From assembly GCA_005880055.1 (NCBI GenBank), contig VBJS01000185.1, forward strand, positions 3,512 to 8,903: 5,392 bases of DNA, given 5' to 3'. The position numbers and the translations under genes were made by a program. This DNA comes from Chloroflexota bacterium. Lineage in GTDB: Bacteria; Chloroflexota; Dehalococcoidia; SM23-28-2; RBG-16-64-32. The notes under the pieces were generated by a model. The model worked only from the letters and a program-made list of their open reading frames with translations. It made no database searches and was not told where the DNA came from. Of this stretch, positions 1-5,165 are shown piece by piece (within the stretch, counting starts at the first letter, position 1; each line of letters opens with the position of its first letter).

Positions 1-75
1 AATCCTGCTCGTTTACCGTGGTGTATGGGCTGGGTGAATCAGTTCTGTGACCCGGCCGTCCTGACGCGTCGTTAG
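1..75 (+). CDS. Possible C-terminal end of an upstream gene (partial, weak)
   Basis: Frame 1 is open from the first base to a TAG at 73-75 and gives 24 residues ending CDPAVLTRR. The other two plus frames close earlier, at 34-36 and 48-50. A strong plus-strand terminator follows 30 bases after the stop, which is what the end of a plus-strand gene would look like. Against this, only about 60% of the codons end in G or C, lower than the true genes here, and the fragment matches no family I recognise. An 8-bp stem (28-35 with 50-57, one G-T pair) also lies inside it, so the tail of a structured RNA is an alternative. Confidence 0.2.
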   Translation, partial: NPARLPWCMGWVNQFCDPAVLTRR

Positions 76-105
76 GGCCCGGCGACTAGCAAGACCTTCT
101 ACACT

Positions 106-140
106 GGGGCCCGCTCCTGATCGGGAGCGGGCCCCTTTGT
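106..140 (+). terminator. Rho-independent terminator
   Basis: A perfect 12-bp G/C-rich stem pairs 106-117 (GGGGCCCGCTCC) with 124-135 (GGAGCGGGCCCC) around a 6-base loop, and is followed by TTTGTCTT. The T-rich tract is on the plus strand, so it ends transcription coming from left of the window. On the minus strand the stem is followed by AGTGTAGAAG, which is not a T tract. It could still act weakly on the kinase transcript that arrives from the right, whose stop codon lies 25 bp away. Confidence 0.82.
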
Positions 141-159
141 CTTCACTGCATGGGTCGGT

Positions 160-1830
160 TCACTGAGAGTTCCACGGCAGATTTACGCGAGGCAGCACGG
201 CCGTCACGCCCGGCACCGACTGCGCAAGCCGAATGGCGGCTTCGCGGTCGGCCTTGGTCCGAAGCACGCCGGAGAGCTTCACGACTCCGTCGGCGCCGAC
301 GTTCTCCACTCTGACGCCGACGTCATCGGAATCGTCTCGGCGAAGGAACCCGGCGGCGGCGAGGTTCTTTTCGACGGCACTCCGAATGGTGACGCTGTCG
401 GGGCGCGCTGGTGGAATAGAGCTTGGCTCTCCACCTTTGCCCGGCTCTTTTACCGGCAGTTTGGGCGACACTGATGGTTTCGGAGCGCCGCTCGGTGGAG
501 TCACGGGCCGCGGAGGCTCTCGGTGTATCTGCGGCGGGGACGTCACGAGTGGCGGCACCGTTGCGGTGGGCGTCAGATCAACAGACGGGGGCTGCGAGAC
601 GGTCGGCGTGGCGACGACTACCGGCGAGGAAGGCCTTCCGCTCACGTAGAGCGCGATTGCGACCGTTACGGCAATCAAGAGCATGCCGCCAGCGACCACG
701 GCGACCTTCCAACCGTGCTCCCGGAGTCGCGCCCACGCGGTGCTCTTCTCGCCTGATGGCGCCAATGGTGCCTGGTGCTCAGGAGGACTGCTCGGCGTCT
801 TCACGTGTGCTGAAACGATCGTGCGCGCCGAGACCATCGTAGCGTCGGAAGCAGGCGCGGAGACCATCGTGGCCGCCGAGGCCATCGTCGGTGCCCCCAC
901 CTTTGGCGGCGGCGCAACAGAAGGCGATGGGGCGACTGCTGGAGCCGGCACGGGAATGCGCGAGGGCGGCGGCGCCGCCGAGAGGCCGCCGACAGTTTCC
1001 TGGCGCCACTCGGGCTCCTTCTCGAGCGCCTGCATCACGACCTGCTCCACGAGCGGCGACACCTCAGGCCGAGCGCGGCGCAGCGGCGCTGGTGGCTCGC
1101 GGAGCTGCTTGGTGAGCACTGCGGTCGACGTCGGCGCGTTGAAGGGTGTCGCTCCCGTCAGCATCTCGTAGAGCACGACACCGAACGCGTAGATGTCGGT
1201 CTTGACGCTGACCGGCCGTCCCTCGATCTGCTCCGGGGCCATGTAGTTCGGCGTCCCCATGAGCGCGCCGGCGCGGGTCAAATGGGCGTCGCCCGTGTCA
1301 CCGATCCGCGCGATGCCGAAGTCCATCAGTTTCACGCGATCGCCCGGCGTGAGCACCATGATGTTCTGGGGTTTGACGTCTCGGTGGATGACGCCCATGG
1401 CATGAGCTGCGCCGAGGGCCTCCGCGACCTGGATGCCCAGGCGCACGGCGCGCCCGACGTCCATGGGGCCATCGCGTCGGATGAGATCGCTGAGCAACGT
1501 GCCCTCGAGGTACTCCATCACGATGAAAAGGCTTCCGTCGTCGCCCTGGTCGAAGTCGAAGACGGTCGTGATCGAAGGGTTGTTCAGCGTGGCGGCAAGC
1601 TTGGCTTCCTGATGGAACCGCTGGACGAACTCGCGGTCTCGCGCGAATTCGCGGTGGAGAACTTTGAGGGCAACCTTTCGGCTGATGCTGAGCTGTTCCG
1701 CCAGGAAGACCGAGCCCATGCCGCCCTCGCCCAGCTTGCGCAGGATTCGATAGCGACCTTTGACGACCTGGCGGGGGCACGTGGACAGCTCGTCACCGTA
1801 GTCCTTGTCGCAGAGCGGACAGTGCTTCAT
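160..1830 (-). CDS. Transmembrane Ser/Thr protein kinase with C-terminal BON domain
   Basis: A 556-residue Hanks-type kinase that phosphorylates Ser/Thr of cytoplasmic targets. The N-terminus has a short Cys cluster (C4, C7, C18, with H3), like a degenerate zinc ribbon. The kinase domain spans about 27-284: glycine loop GEGGMGSV 34-41, VALK lysine K56, helix-C E75, catalytic HRDVKPQN 149-156, DFG 170-172 and GTPNYMAPE 192-200. All catalytic residues are present, so it should be active. A Pro/Ala-rich linker (285-365) holds four Thr motifs. One membrane helix follows (about 374-396), then a Pro-rich extracytoplasmic stretch and a BON domain (about 480-551, with VVKLSGVLRTKADREAA) of the OsmY type, which may contact membrane or cell wall. 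I chose the MKHCPLC start because GGGAG lies 8 bases upstream (1839-1843). The frame is open up to 1956, but that extension resembles no domain. A PpkA-like role with the nearby T6SS genes is inferred from proximity only. Confidence 0.95.
   Translation of the reverse strand: MKHCPLCDKDYGDELSTCPRQVVKGRYRILRKLGEGGMGSVFLAEQLSISRKVALKVLHREFARDREFVQRFHQEAKLAATLNNPSITTVFDFDQGDDGSLFIVMEYLEGTLLSDLIRRDGPMDVGRAVRLGIQVAEALGAAHAMGVIHRDVKPQNIMVLTPGDRVKLMDFGIARIGDTGDAHLTRAGALMGTPNYMAPEQIEGRPVSVKTDIYAFGVVLYEMLTGATPFNAPTSTAVLTKQLREPPAPLRRARPEVSPLVEQVVMQALEKEPEWRQETVGGLSAAPPPSRIPVPAPAVAPSPSVAPPPKVGAPTMASAATMVSAPASDATMVSARTIVSAHVKTPSSPPEHQAPLAPSGEKSTAWARLREHGWKVAVVAGGMLLIAVTVAIALYVSGRPSSPVVVATPTVSQPPSVDLTPTATVPPLVTSPPQIHREPPRPVTPPSGAPKPSVSPKLPVKEPGKGGEPSSIPPARPDSVTIRSAVEKNLAAAGFLRRDDSDDVGVRVENVGADGVVKLSGVLRTKADREAAIRLAQSVPGVTAVLPRVNLPWNSQ
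811..893 (-). repeat. Tandem Thr-motif repeat in the kinase linker
   Basis: Four imperfect copies of a short coding unit give ATMASA, ATMVSA, ATMVSA and RTIVSA (residues 314-341 of the kinase). On the plus strand the DNA unit is gagaccatcgt at 830-840 and 860-870, a variant at 878-888, and a diverged copy near 813-822. The copies conserve T-[MI]-[VA]-S-A while the spacing varies, in a linker that is otherwise Pro/Ala low complexity. Repeated Thr sites just before the membrane helix are plausible autophosphorylation and FHA-docking sites, but that is inference. Confidence 0.5.
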
Positions 1831-1838
1831 GGATCGCG

Positions 1839-1843
1839 CTCCC
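1839..1843 (-). promoter_or_regulatory. Ribosome binding site that sets the kinase start
   Basis: The minus strand reads GGGAG, then 8 bases, then ATG at 1830. The in-frame ATGs further upstream (1845 and 1956) have no comparable site, so this supports the MKHCPLC start. Part of the GGGAG overlaps the codons just after the ATG at 1845. Confidence 0.55.
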
Positions 1844-1883
1844 ATCTCGCCGTCCGCGACTCGAGTGGATGGGCGCGCGCGGA

Positions 1884-1896
1884 GTCTCGGCGAGAC
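1884..1896. promoter_or_regulatory. 13-bp inverted repeat in the divergent control region
   Basis: GTCTCG and CGAGAC (1884-1889 and 1891-1896) are perfect inverted arms around one base, 54 bp upstream of the kinase start. A third GTCTCG half lies at 1943-1948, directly before the TTGACA of the opposite promoter. The shared half-site hints at one regulator binding both sides. In such G/C-rich DNA a 6-base arm can arise by chance. A TAGAGT on the minus strand (1905-1910) is the nearest -10-like element for the kinase, without a convincing -35. Confidence 0.25.
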
Positions 1897-1949
1897 GCCC
1901 GCCCACTCTAACGCACGTATGGCATCAAGGAAAGGCCCCCACGTCTCGC

Positions 1950-1978
1950 TTGACACCGTTTAGCAACCGCCTTACAAG
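1950..1978 (+). promoter_or_regulatory. Sigma-70-type promoter for the glycine-zipper gene
   Basis: A consensus -35 TTGACA (1950-1955) is followed, after exactly 17 bp, by TACAAG (1973-1978), which matches TATAAT at four of six positions including the key T1, A2 and A4. Transcription would start near 1985 and leave a leader of about 40 bases containing the strong ribosome site of the gene at 2025. It is the best-looking promoter in the window. Confidence 0.55.
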
Positions 1979-1983
1979 GCGGT
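1966..1983. promoter_or_regulatory. 18-bp palindrome over the -10 element (candidate operator)
   Basis: ACCGCCTT (1966-1973) and AAGGCGGT (1976-1983) are perfect 8-base inverted arms around AC. The -10 hexamer at 1973-1978 lies inside, so a dimeric repressor bound here would block RNA polymerase. A terminator reading is unlikely because the RNA loop would be too tight and no T tract follows. A tRNA-Val-like anticodon arm was also considered and does not fit. Confidence 0.5.
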
Positions 1984-2011
1984 AGGCTTTCGTGCCCCTC
2001 CCAGCGCTCAG

Positions 2012-2017
2012 AGGAGG
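2012..2017 (+). promoter_or_regulatory. Strong Shine-Dalgarno site
   Basis: AGGAGG ends 7 bases before the ATG at 2025. It decides in favour of that start over an in-frame GTG at 1992, which would put 11 extra residues in front of a normal signal peptide. Confidence 0.8.
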
Positions 2018-2024
2018 ACCAGAC

Positions 2025-3017
2025 ATGAAGAAGCTCGGAGTCGCCGCCCTCGTCCTGTTCTACGGCCTGGTCACGCCCGTGCACGCCCAGGCGCCTCCGG
2101 TTTCCATGACGCCCGCTCGGGGCCAGACGCCCGACCAGCAGGTGAAGGACGCCGGCGACTGCCAGGCTTTCGCGAAGCAAGAAACTGGGTGGGACACGAC
2201 CAAGGGAGCGGCAATCGGCGGTCTCCTGGGGGCACTAGGCGGAGCCGCGGCGGGCGCCGCAATCGGTGCCGCAAGTGGCAACGCGGGCAAGGGCGCGGCA
2301 ATCGGCGGCGCGGCGGGCGGTGTCACCGGCGCGGTCGGCGGGGGCGTCTACAAATACACCAAGTCGAAGGAAGGCTACGAGCGAGCCTATACGGACTGTA
2401 TGACTCCGAGAGGGTACATGCCGGTCACCGCCGCCGGTGTCACCCCTGCCGTGACGCCAGCGCCGGTAGGAGCGGTGCAGGCGGTGCCACAACAGGTGCA
2501 GGCGGCGCCACCACAAATGACCGCGTTACCGCAAGTGTCTGCGGTACCGCAACTTCAAGACATGCGACGCGTGAACCTCCTCGGACCGGAAAGCGGTGGG
2601 CAGCTGCTCGCCGCGCCGAGCGACCTCTGGAGTCGCGCGATCGACGGCAAGGAGGACGCGGTCGCCTGGTTCATGAGCGGCGAGGAAGCGATCTTCGCAT
2701 TCAAAGGCGAGCAGCCGGCGACCTTCGACACGTTCAGCATCCTGATCCCGGATGGCGGTGAGAACGTCAAGGAGCTGGAGCTGCTCGTCAGCGATTCGCT
2801 CAACGGGCCGTTCCGGTCGGTCGGGCGGTTCCAGCCGCAGAACCTTCGCCTGTTCCGCACCGGGGGCTACCAGGATTTCACGTTTGCGCCGATCACCGCG
2901 CGCTACGTGAAGGTCAAGCTCGTCGCCGGGTACGGCGCGAGCGGCGATCCTTCGCACACGCGGATGAAGCTCCACGAGCTGCGGTTGATCGGCCAGCTCG
3001 GGGCGCCGGGGAGCTGA
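2025..3017 (+). CDS. Exported glycine-zipper protein with C-terminal F5/8C (discoidin)-like domain
   Basis: A 330-residue envelope protein. Residues 1-21 form a classic signal peptide (MKK, hydrophobic core, cleavage after VHA before QAPP). A glycine zipper spans about 61-107, rich in GAAIGG and GAAAGAAIG repeats, which suggests packed helices in or on a membrane. It is bracketed by two cysteines (C46 in DCQAFA, C125 in AYTDCMTPRGY) that could form a disulfide once exported. This layout is typical of short glycine-zipper envelope proteins. A Pro/Gln/Val-rich linker (about 133-182) leads to a C-terminal beta-sandwich-like domain (about 183-324) resembling the F5/8C or discoidin fold: NLLGPESGG at its start, W202 and an AIDG turn, FDTFSILIPDGG, LELLVSDSLNGPF and ARYVKVKL. 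Such domains bind glycans or other ligands at surfaces. Its function is unknown. It has its own promoter and converges on tssL. The domain calls rest on motif pattern only. Confidence 0.92.
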   Translation: MKKLGVAALVLFYGLVTPVHAQAPPVSMTPARGQTPDQQVKDAGDCQAFAKQETGWDTTKGAAIGGLLGALGGAAAGAAIGAASGNAGKGAAIGGAAGGVTGAVGGGVYKYTKSKEGYERAYTDCMTPRGYMPVTAAGVTPAVTPAPVGAVQAVPQQVQAAPPQMTALPQVSAVPQLQDMRRVNLLGPESGGQLLAAPSDLWSRAIDGKEDAVAWFMSGEEAIFAFKGEQPATFDTFSILIPDGGENVKELELLVSDSLNGPFRSVGRFQPQNLRLFRTGGYQDFTFAPITARYVKVKLVAGYGASGDPSHTRMKLHELRLIGQLGAPGS

Positions 3018-3046
3018 CGCCGCCGGGGGTCTCACGCCAGGATCTG

Positions 3047-4180
3047 CTACCGCACGTTCTCGGCGATGATCTCTACGCGGCGATTGAGACGTCGTCCCTC
3101 TTCTGTGTCGTTGGAGGCGACCGGACGGCGCGAGCCGAAGCCCGCCGCCGTCACGCGCTCGTTGCGCAGGCCCGAGGTCACGAGGACCGCCGCCACCCTG
3201 GTTGCGCGGTCTTCGGACAACCGCTGGTTCTGGTCGTCCGGCGTGCCCCGCTCGCGGCTTGCGTGCCCCTCGACGAGGATCGGAATCCCCGGCGCGTAGC
3301 GCTTGAGGGCAACCGCCACCTCGCCGATTTTCGTCTGGCCCTCGGCACTGAGCTCCGAGCTCCCGGCCTCGAAGAGAAGGTTGGGGAGCGTGATCACGAC
3401 GCCGCGCGCTGCCTGCTCCGCCTGGATGCCACGCGCGCGGAGCTCCTCGACCAGACTGCGGGCGCGATCGACGGTCGCCATCGGCGTCGTGATGCGTGCT
3501 AGCAGCTCCGCGGTCTGTCGATGAAGGAGGTACCAGTAGATCCCGAATAGGATCGCCGGGATCACGAGGGCGAGTGCGAACCACGCTGCTCCAACGCGTT
3601 TGCGCTCCGCGCGTGGCACACCGGTTGGGCGATTGTAGGCCTCGGGGAAGAGGCGGTCCTGCTGGATCGTCGAGGTTCCAGTGATGTCCCGGTACAGTCG
3701 CCGCCGGTAATCGCGAAGCTGGTCGGATTTCTCGCCAAGGGCGTACCGGCCCTCGAAGCCGAGACCGAGACACAGGAAGTAGATCTCCTTGACGTCCAAC
3801 GCCGCCGCCGGCAAGTTGTCGAGGCGCTGAAAGAACTCCTTCCCGGCGTTCAGCGTTCCGAACGTGCTCAGCATCAGGTGACGCCACTGATTCCGGTGGG
3901 GCCACGCCGAGTTCAGTACGACATCGTCGACCCATGACAGCACCGCGAAGAGCGCCTCCCGGTAAGGGTCCCAGGGCACTTCTCCGGCCTTCACGCGTCG
4001 TTCCTGTTCGGCAATCAGGGAGTCAATCTTTTCCCGCACCTGATTCATGGATGGTGGGCGCTCGGAGCAGACCGCCTGGAACACCAATACGTAGGACATC
4101 AGATCGGCGAACAGGTCCGTGAGCCGACTGGGTTCGGCTACCTTTGCGGCCTCCGCGCTAGGGGCTCTCACGTCTGGCAT
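3047..4180 (-). CDS. tssL: Type VI secretion protein TssL (DotU/IcmH) with C-terminal OmpA-like domain
   Basis: A 377-residue T6SS inner-membrane subunit that works with TssM and TssJ to anchor the injection machine. The cytoplasmic DotU domain covers about 20-165 and shows the family signatures: LTDLFADLMSYVLVF 20-34, the acidic WVDDVVLNSAW 83-93, NAGKEFFQRL 111-120 and CLGLGFEGRYAL 137-148. A single membrane helix lies at about 198-219. The periplasmic OmpA/MotB-like domain (about 260-377) has LFEAGSSELSAEG, ILVEGHASRE, LSEDRATRV and a final GRRLNRRVEI. This is the extended form of TssL, which carries its own wall-binding module. In the HTD position of that module the sequence reads HAS, replacing an Asp that contacts peptidoglycan in OmpA. 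An in-frame TGA two codons upstream fixes the start region. The ribosome site is weak. No tssK lies upstream as in many clusters. Confidence 0.95.
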   Translation of the reverse strand: MPDVRAPSAEAAKVAEPSRLTDLFADLMSYVLVFQAVCSERPPSMNQVREKIDSLIAEQERRVKAGEVPWDPYREALFAVLSWVDDVVLNSAWPHRNQWRHLMLSTFGTLNAGKEFFQRLDNLPAAALDVKEIYFLCLGLGFEGRYALGEKSDQLRDYRRRLYRDITGTSTIQQDRLFPEAYNRPTGVPRAERKRVGAAWFALALVIPAILFGIYWYLLHRQTAELLARITTPMATVDRARSLVEELRARGIQAEQAARGVVITLPNLLFEAGSSELSAEGQTKIGEVAVALKRYAPGIPILVEGHASRERGTPDDQNQRLSEDRATRVAAVLVTSGLRNERVTAAGFGSRRPVASNDTEEGRRLNRRVEIIAENVR

Positions 4181-4426
4181 GGCTCAGGGCCGAAAAGGGT
4201 GACATGCCCTCGCCAGGGAGTCAATAGATGGTCGGTCCATGGGGTCGAAGGTTAGCCCAGTTGCCGCTGGCGTTACGGCAAACGGGTTTATGACCGGGTG
4301 AGCCCGGCCGAGTAGGCATCGGGGTAGAGGAAACGGGAAACCGGCTGCTACGTATCGTCGTCCGTAACGGCGTACCGCCGAAAGTTTGCGTCATTGGCAT
4401 GCCCTGTGCTGGATACTGATCAAGAT
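4181..4426. other. Intergenic region between tssL and the Cys-rich gene
   Basis: These 246 bases lie between divergently read genes. Short hairpins are visible: CCGGG/CCCGG at 4294-4298 and 4303-4307, and CGGCG/CGCCG at 4368-4372 and 4376-4380. Neither has a T tract, and I recognise no riboswitch. The only -10-like element I noticed is GATACT (4412-4417) on the plus strand. I found no convincing promoter for tssL here, although it must start somewhere in this stretch or further right. Confidence 0.4.
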
Positions 4427-4663
4427 ATGCATGGTGAATGCGGTGGCTGTGGAGCGTGCGCTCTGCAGCCAATGCTGACGTTCCTGGAAGAGCACCGGCG
4501 CTGCGGCGGTTGTTACGCGGTGACCGTGCGGTTGGCCGAAGAGCATCGGTGCTACATCGTGACGTGTGCCGGCTGTCGCGCGGACTACAAAAATCACCTA
4601 CCGGGCGATGATGCCCGCTACGCCGTCATTCTTCAGTCCCTCGCACAGTTCTCTCCCAACTGA
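4427..4663 (+). CDS. Small eight-cysteine protein, zinc-ribbon-like, unknown function
   Basis: A 78-residue protein with eight Cys. C5, C8 and C11 form CxxCxxC near the start. C26/C29 (CGGCY) and C47/C50 (CAGCR) are two CxxC knuckles joined by an alternating hydrophobic stretch (YAVTVRL and CYIVT), as in a zinc-ribbon hairpin. C42 is the eighth. The C-terminus (ARYAVILQSLAQF) looks like an amphipathic helix. There is no signal peptide, so it is probably cytoplasmic. Codons mostly end in G or C and the cysteine spacing is regular, which supports real coding, but I recognise no family. ATG 4427 was chosen. A TTG at 4394 would add 11 residues. No Shine-Dalgarno site is evident, and GATACT at 4412-4417 would give an almost leaderless message. 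Its end overlaps the last bases of the minus-strand relic. It could be a metal-binding regulator or accessory protein; that is a guess. Confidence 0.55.
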   Translation: MHGECGGCGACALQPMLTFLEEHRRCGGCYAVTVRLAEEHRCYIVTCAGCRADYKNHLPGDDARYAVILQSLAQFSPN

Positions 4664-5040
4664 CGCTTACTGTCGGAACCAGGCAGCCTTCTCCGGAAAA
4701 TACCCGGATGTTTCCGAACGCCTGATTCAACTCCCGCGCGATTCCGGCTGACGACGCATAGGTGAGGCAGTAATCCGGCTGGCGGTGTCGACGACGGCTG
4801 CGAGATCGTAGTCCGAAGTAATCGGCCGCCGCGTGGCGGGGTCCATGACGAGGCGTGCCTGCGGCCACGGCTCGCACATCCTCGTGAACTTGTAGCCGCC
4901 GAACGCCTTGGTCCGGCCGAGCTTCGCCACGAAGTCGTTTCCGCCGGCCAGGGACTCGAGCACGGATAGCCAGCTTGCTCGACCTGCGCGCGATCGTGTG
5001 CGTCGTGCGCCAGCAGCAAACCCACCTGCGATCCATCGCA
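4626..5040 (-). pseudogene. Frameshifted coding relic with a T-x-D-Y-D-L motif (possible toxin/effector remnant)
   Basis: No single frame reads through, but three minus-strand frames join into one plausible protein. About 5037-4969 reads VGLLLAHDAHDRAQVEQAG. About 4972-4778 reads VLESLAGGNDFVAKLGR, then AFGGYKFTRM, ARLVMDP and RPITSDYDLAAVVDTAS. About 4784-4629 reads DYCLTYASSAGIARELNQAF and ends at a TGA at 4626-4628. In the middle piece 58 of 65 codons end in G or C, a strong sign of former coding. Two frame changes (near 4970 and 4780) mean it is broken, or that the assembly has errors here. The longer open frame on this strand (4727-5347) extends rightwards only into the antisense of the T6SS gene. 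PITSDYDLAAV resembles the metal-binding TxDxD motif of ExoY/CyaA/edema-factor adenylate cyclases, but the match is one short motif and the family is not established. Confidence 0.42.
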
Positions 5041-5147
5041 CCGCCCTTTTTTGCCCGCCGGAGGCCGTGGGGTCGGCGACAGTCCACCGGGTGGAGACCA
5101 TGGCCGGTATTCTGGGTTTGCGCCGCTCAACGACCTCAAGCGCCTTT

Positions 5148-5160
5148 GGGATAGAATCCC
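5148..5160 (+). promoter_or_regulatory. -10-like element inside a small palindrome, upstream of the sheath gene
   Basis: GGGAT-AGA-ATCCC is a perfect 5-base inverted repeat. TAGAAT at 5152-5157 inside it matches TATAAT at five of six positions. Transcription would then start about 2 bases before the ATG at 5166, giving a leaderless message, consistent with the lack of a Shine-Dalgarno site there. No good -35 is found 16-18 bp upstream, so a promoter here is only possible. Confidence 0.3.
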
Positions 5161-5165
5161 GGTCC

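Noticed and set aside
1..20. Possible 3' end of a tRNA (aatcctgctc resembling the end of a T arm)
   Set aside because: Too little sequence is present, no CCA follows, and the implied discriminator base C is unusual.
1282..1911. Plus-strand 209-codon open frame opposite the kinase
   Set aside because: It is antisense to conserved kinase motifs (HRDVKPQN, DFG), so the kinase frame explains it. It has no ribosome site and no family resemblance.
1831..1956. N-terminal extension of the kinase by 42 residues
   Set aside because: The extension has no domain character and lacks a ribosome site, while ATG 1830 has GGGAG at 8 bases and starts a typical CPLC N-terminus.
1961..1985. tRNA-Val-like anticodon arm (CCGCC-TTACAA-GGCGG)
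   Set aside because: The loop would have 6 bases instead of 7, and no D arm, T arm or acceptor pairing surrounds it.
2526..3935. Long 469-codon minus-strand open frame across the 3' half of the glycine-zipper gene and most of tssL
   Set aside because: Its product is Arg/Pro/Gly-rich with no recognisable domain, and it runs across two well-supported genes. It is a by-product of high GC.
4184..4395. Open minus-strand frame directly upstream of tssL, ending in the TGA before its ATG
   Set aside because: It has only a late ATG, giving 18 residues starting MDRPSIDSLARA, and no similarity to TssK or another T6SS protein. It is probably chance.
4221..4597. Minus-strand open frames opposite the Cys-rich gene
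   Set aside because: Their products are low in secondary-structure features and match nothing, while the plus strand shows regular CxxC spacing.
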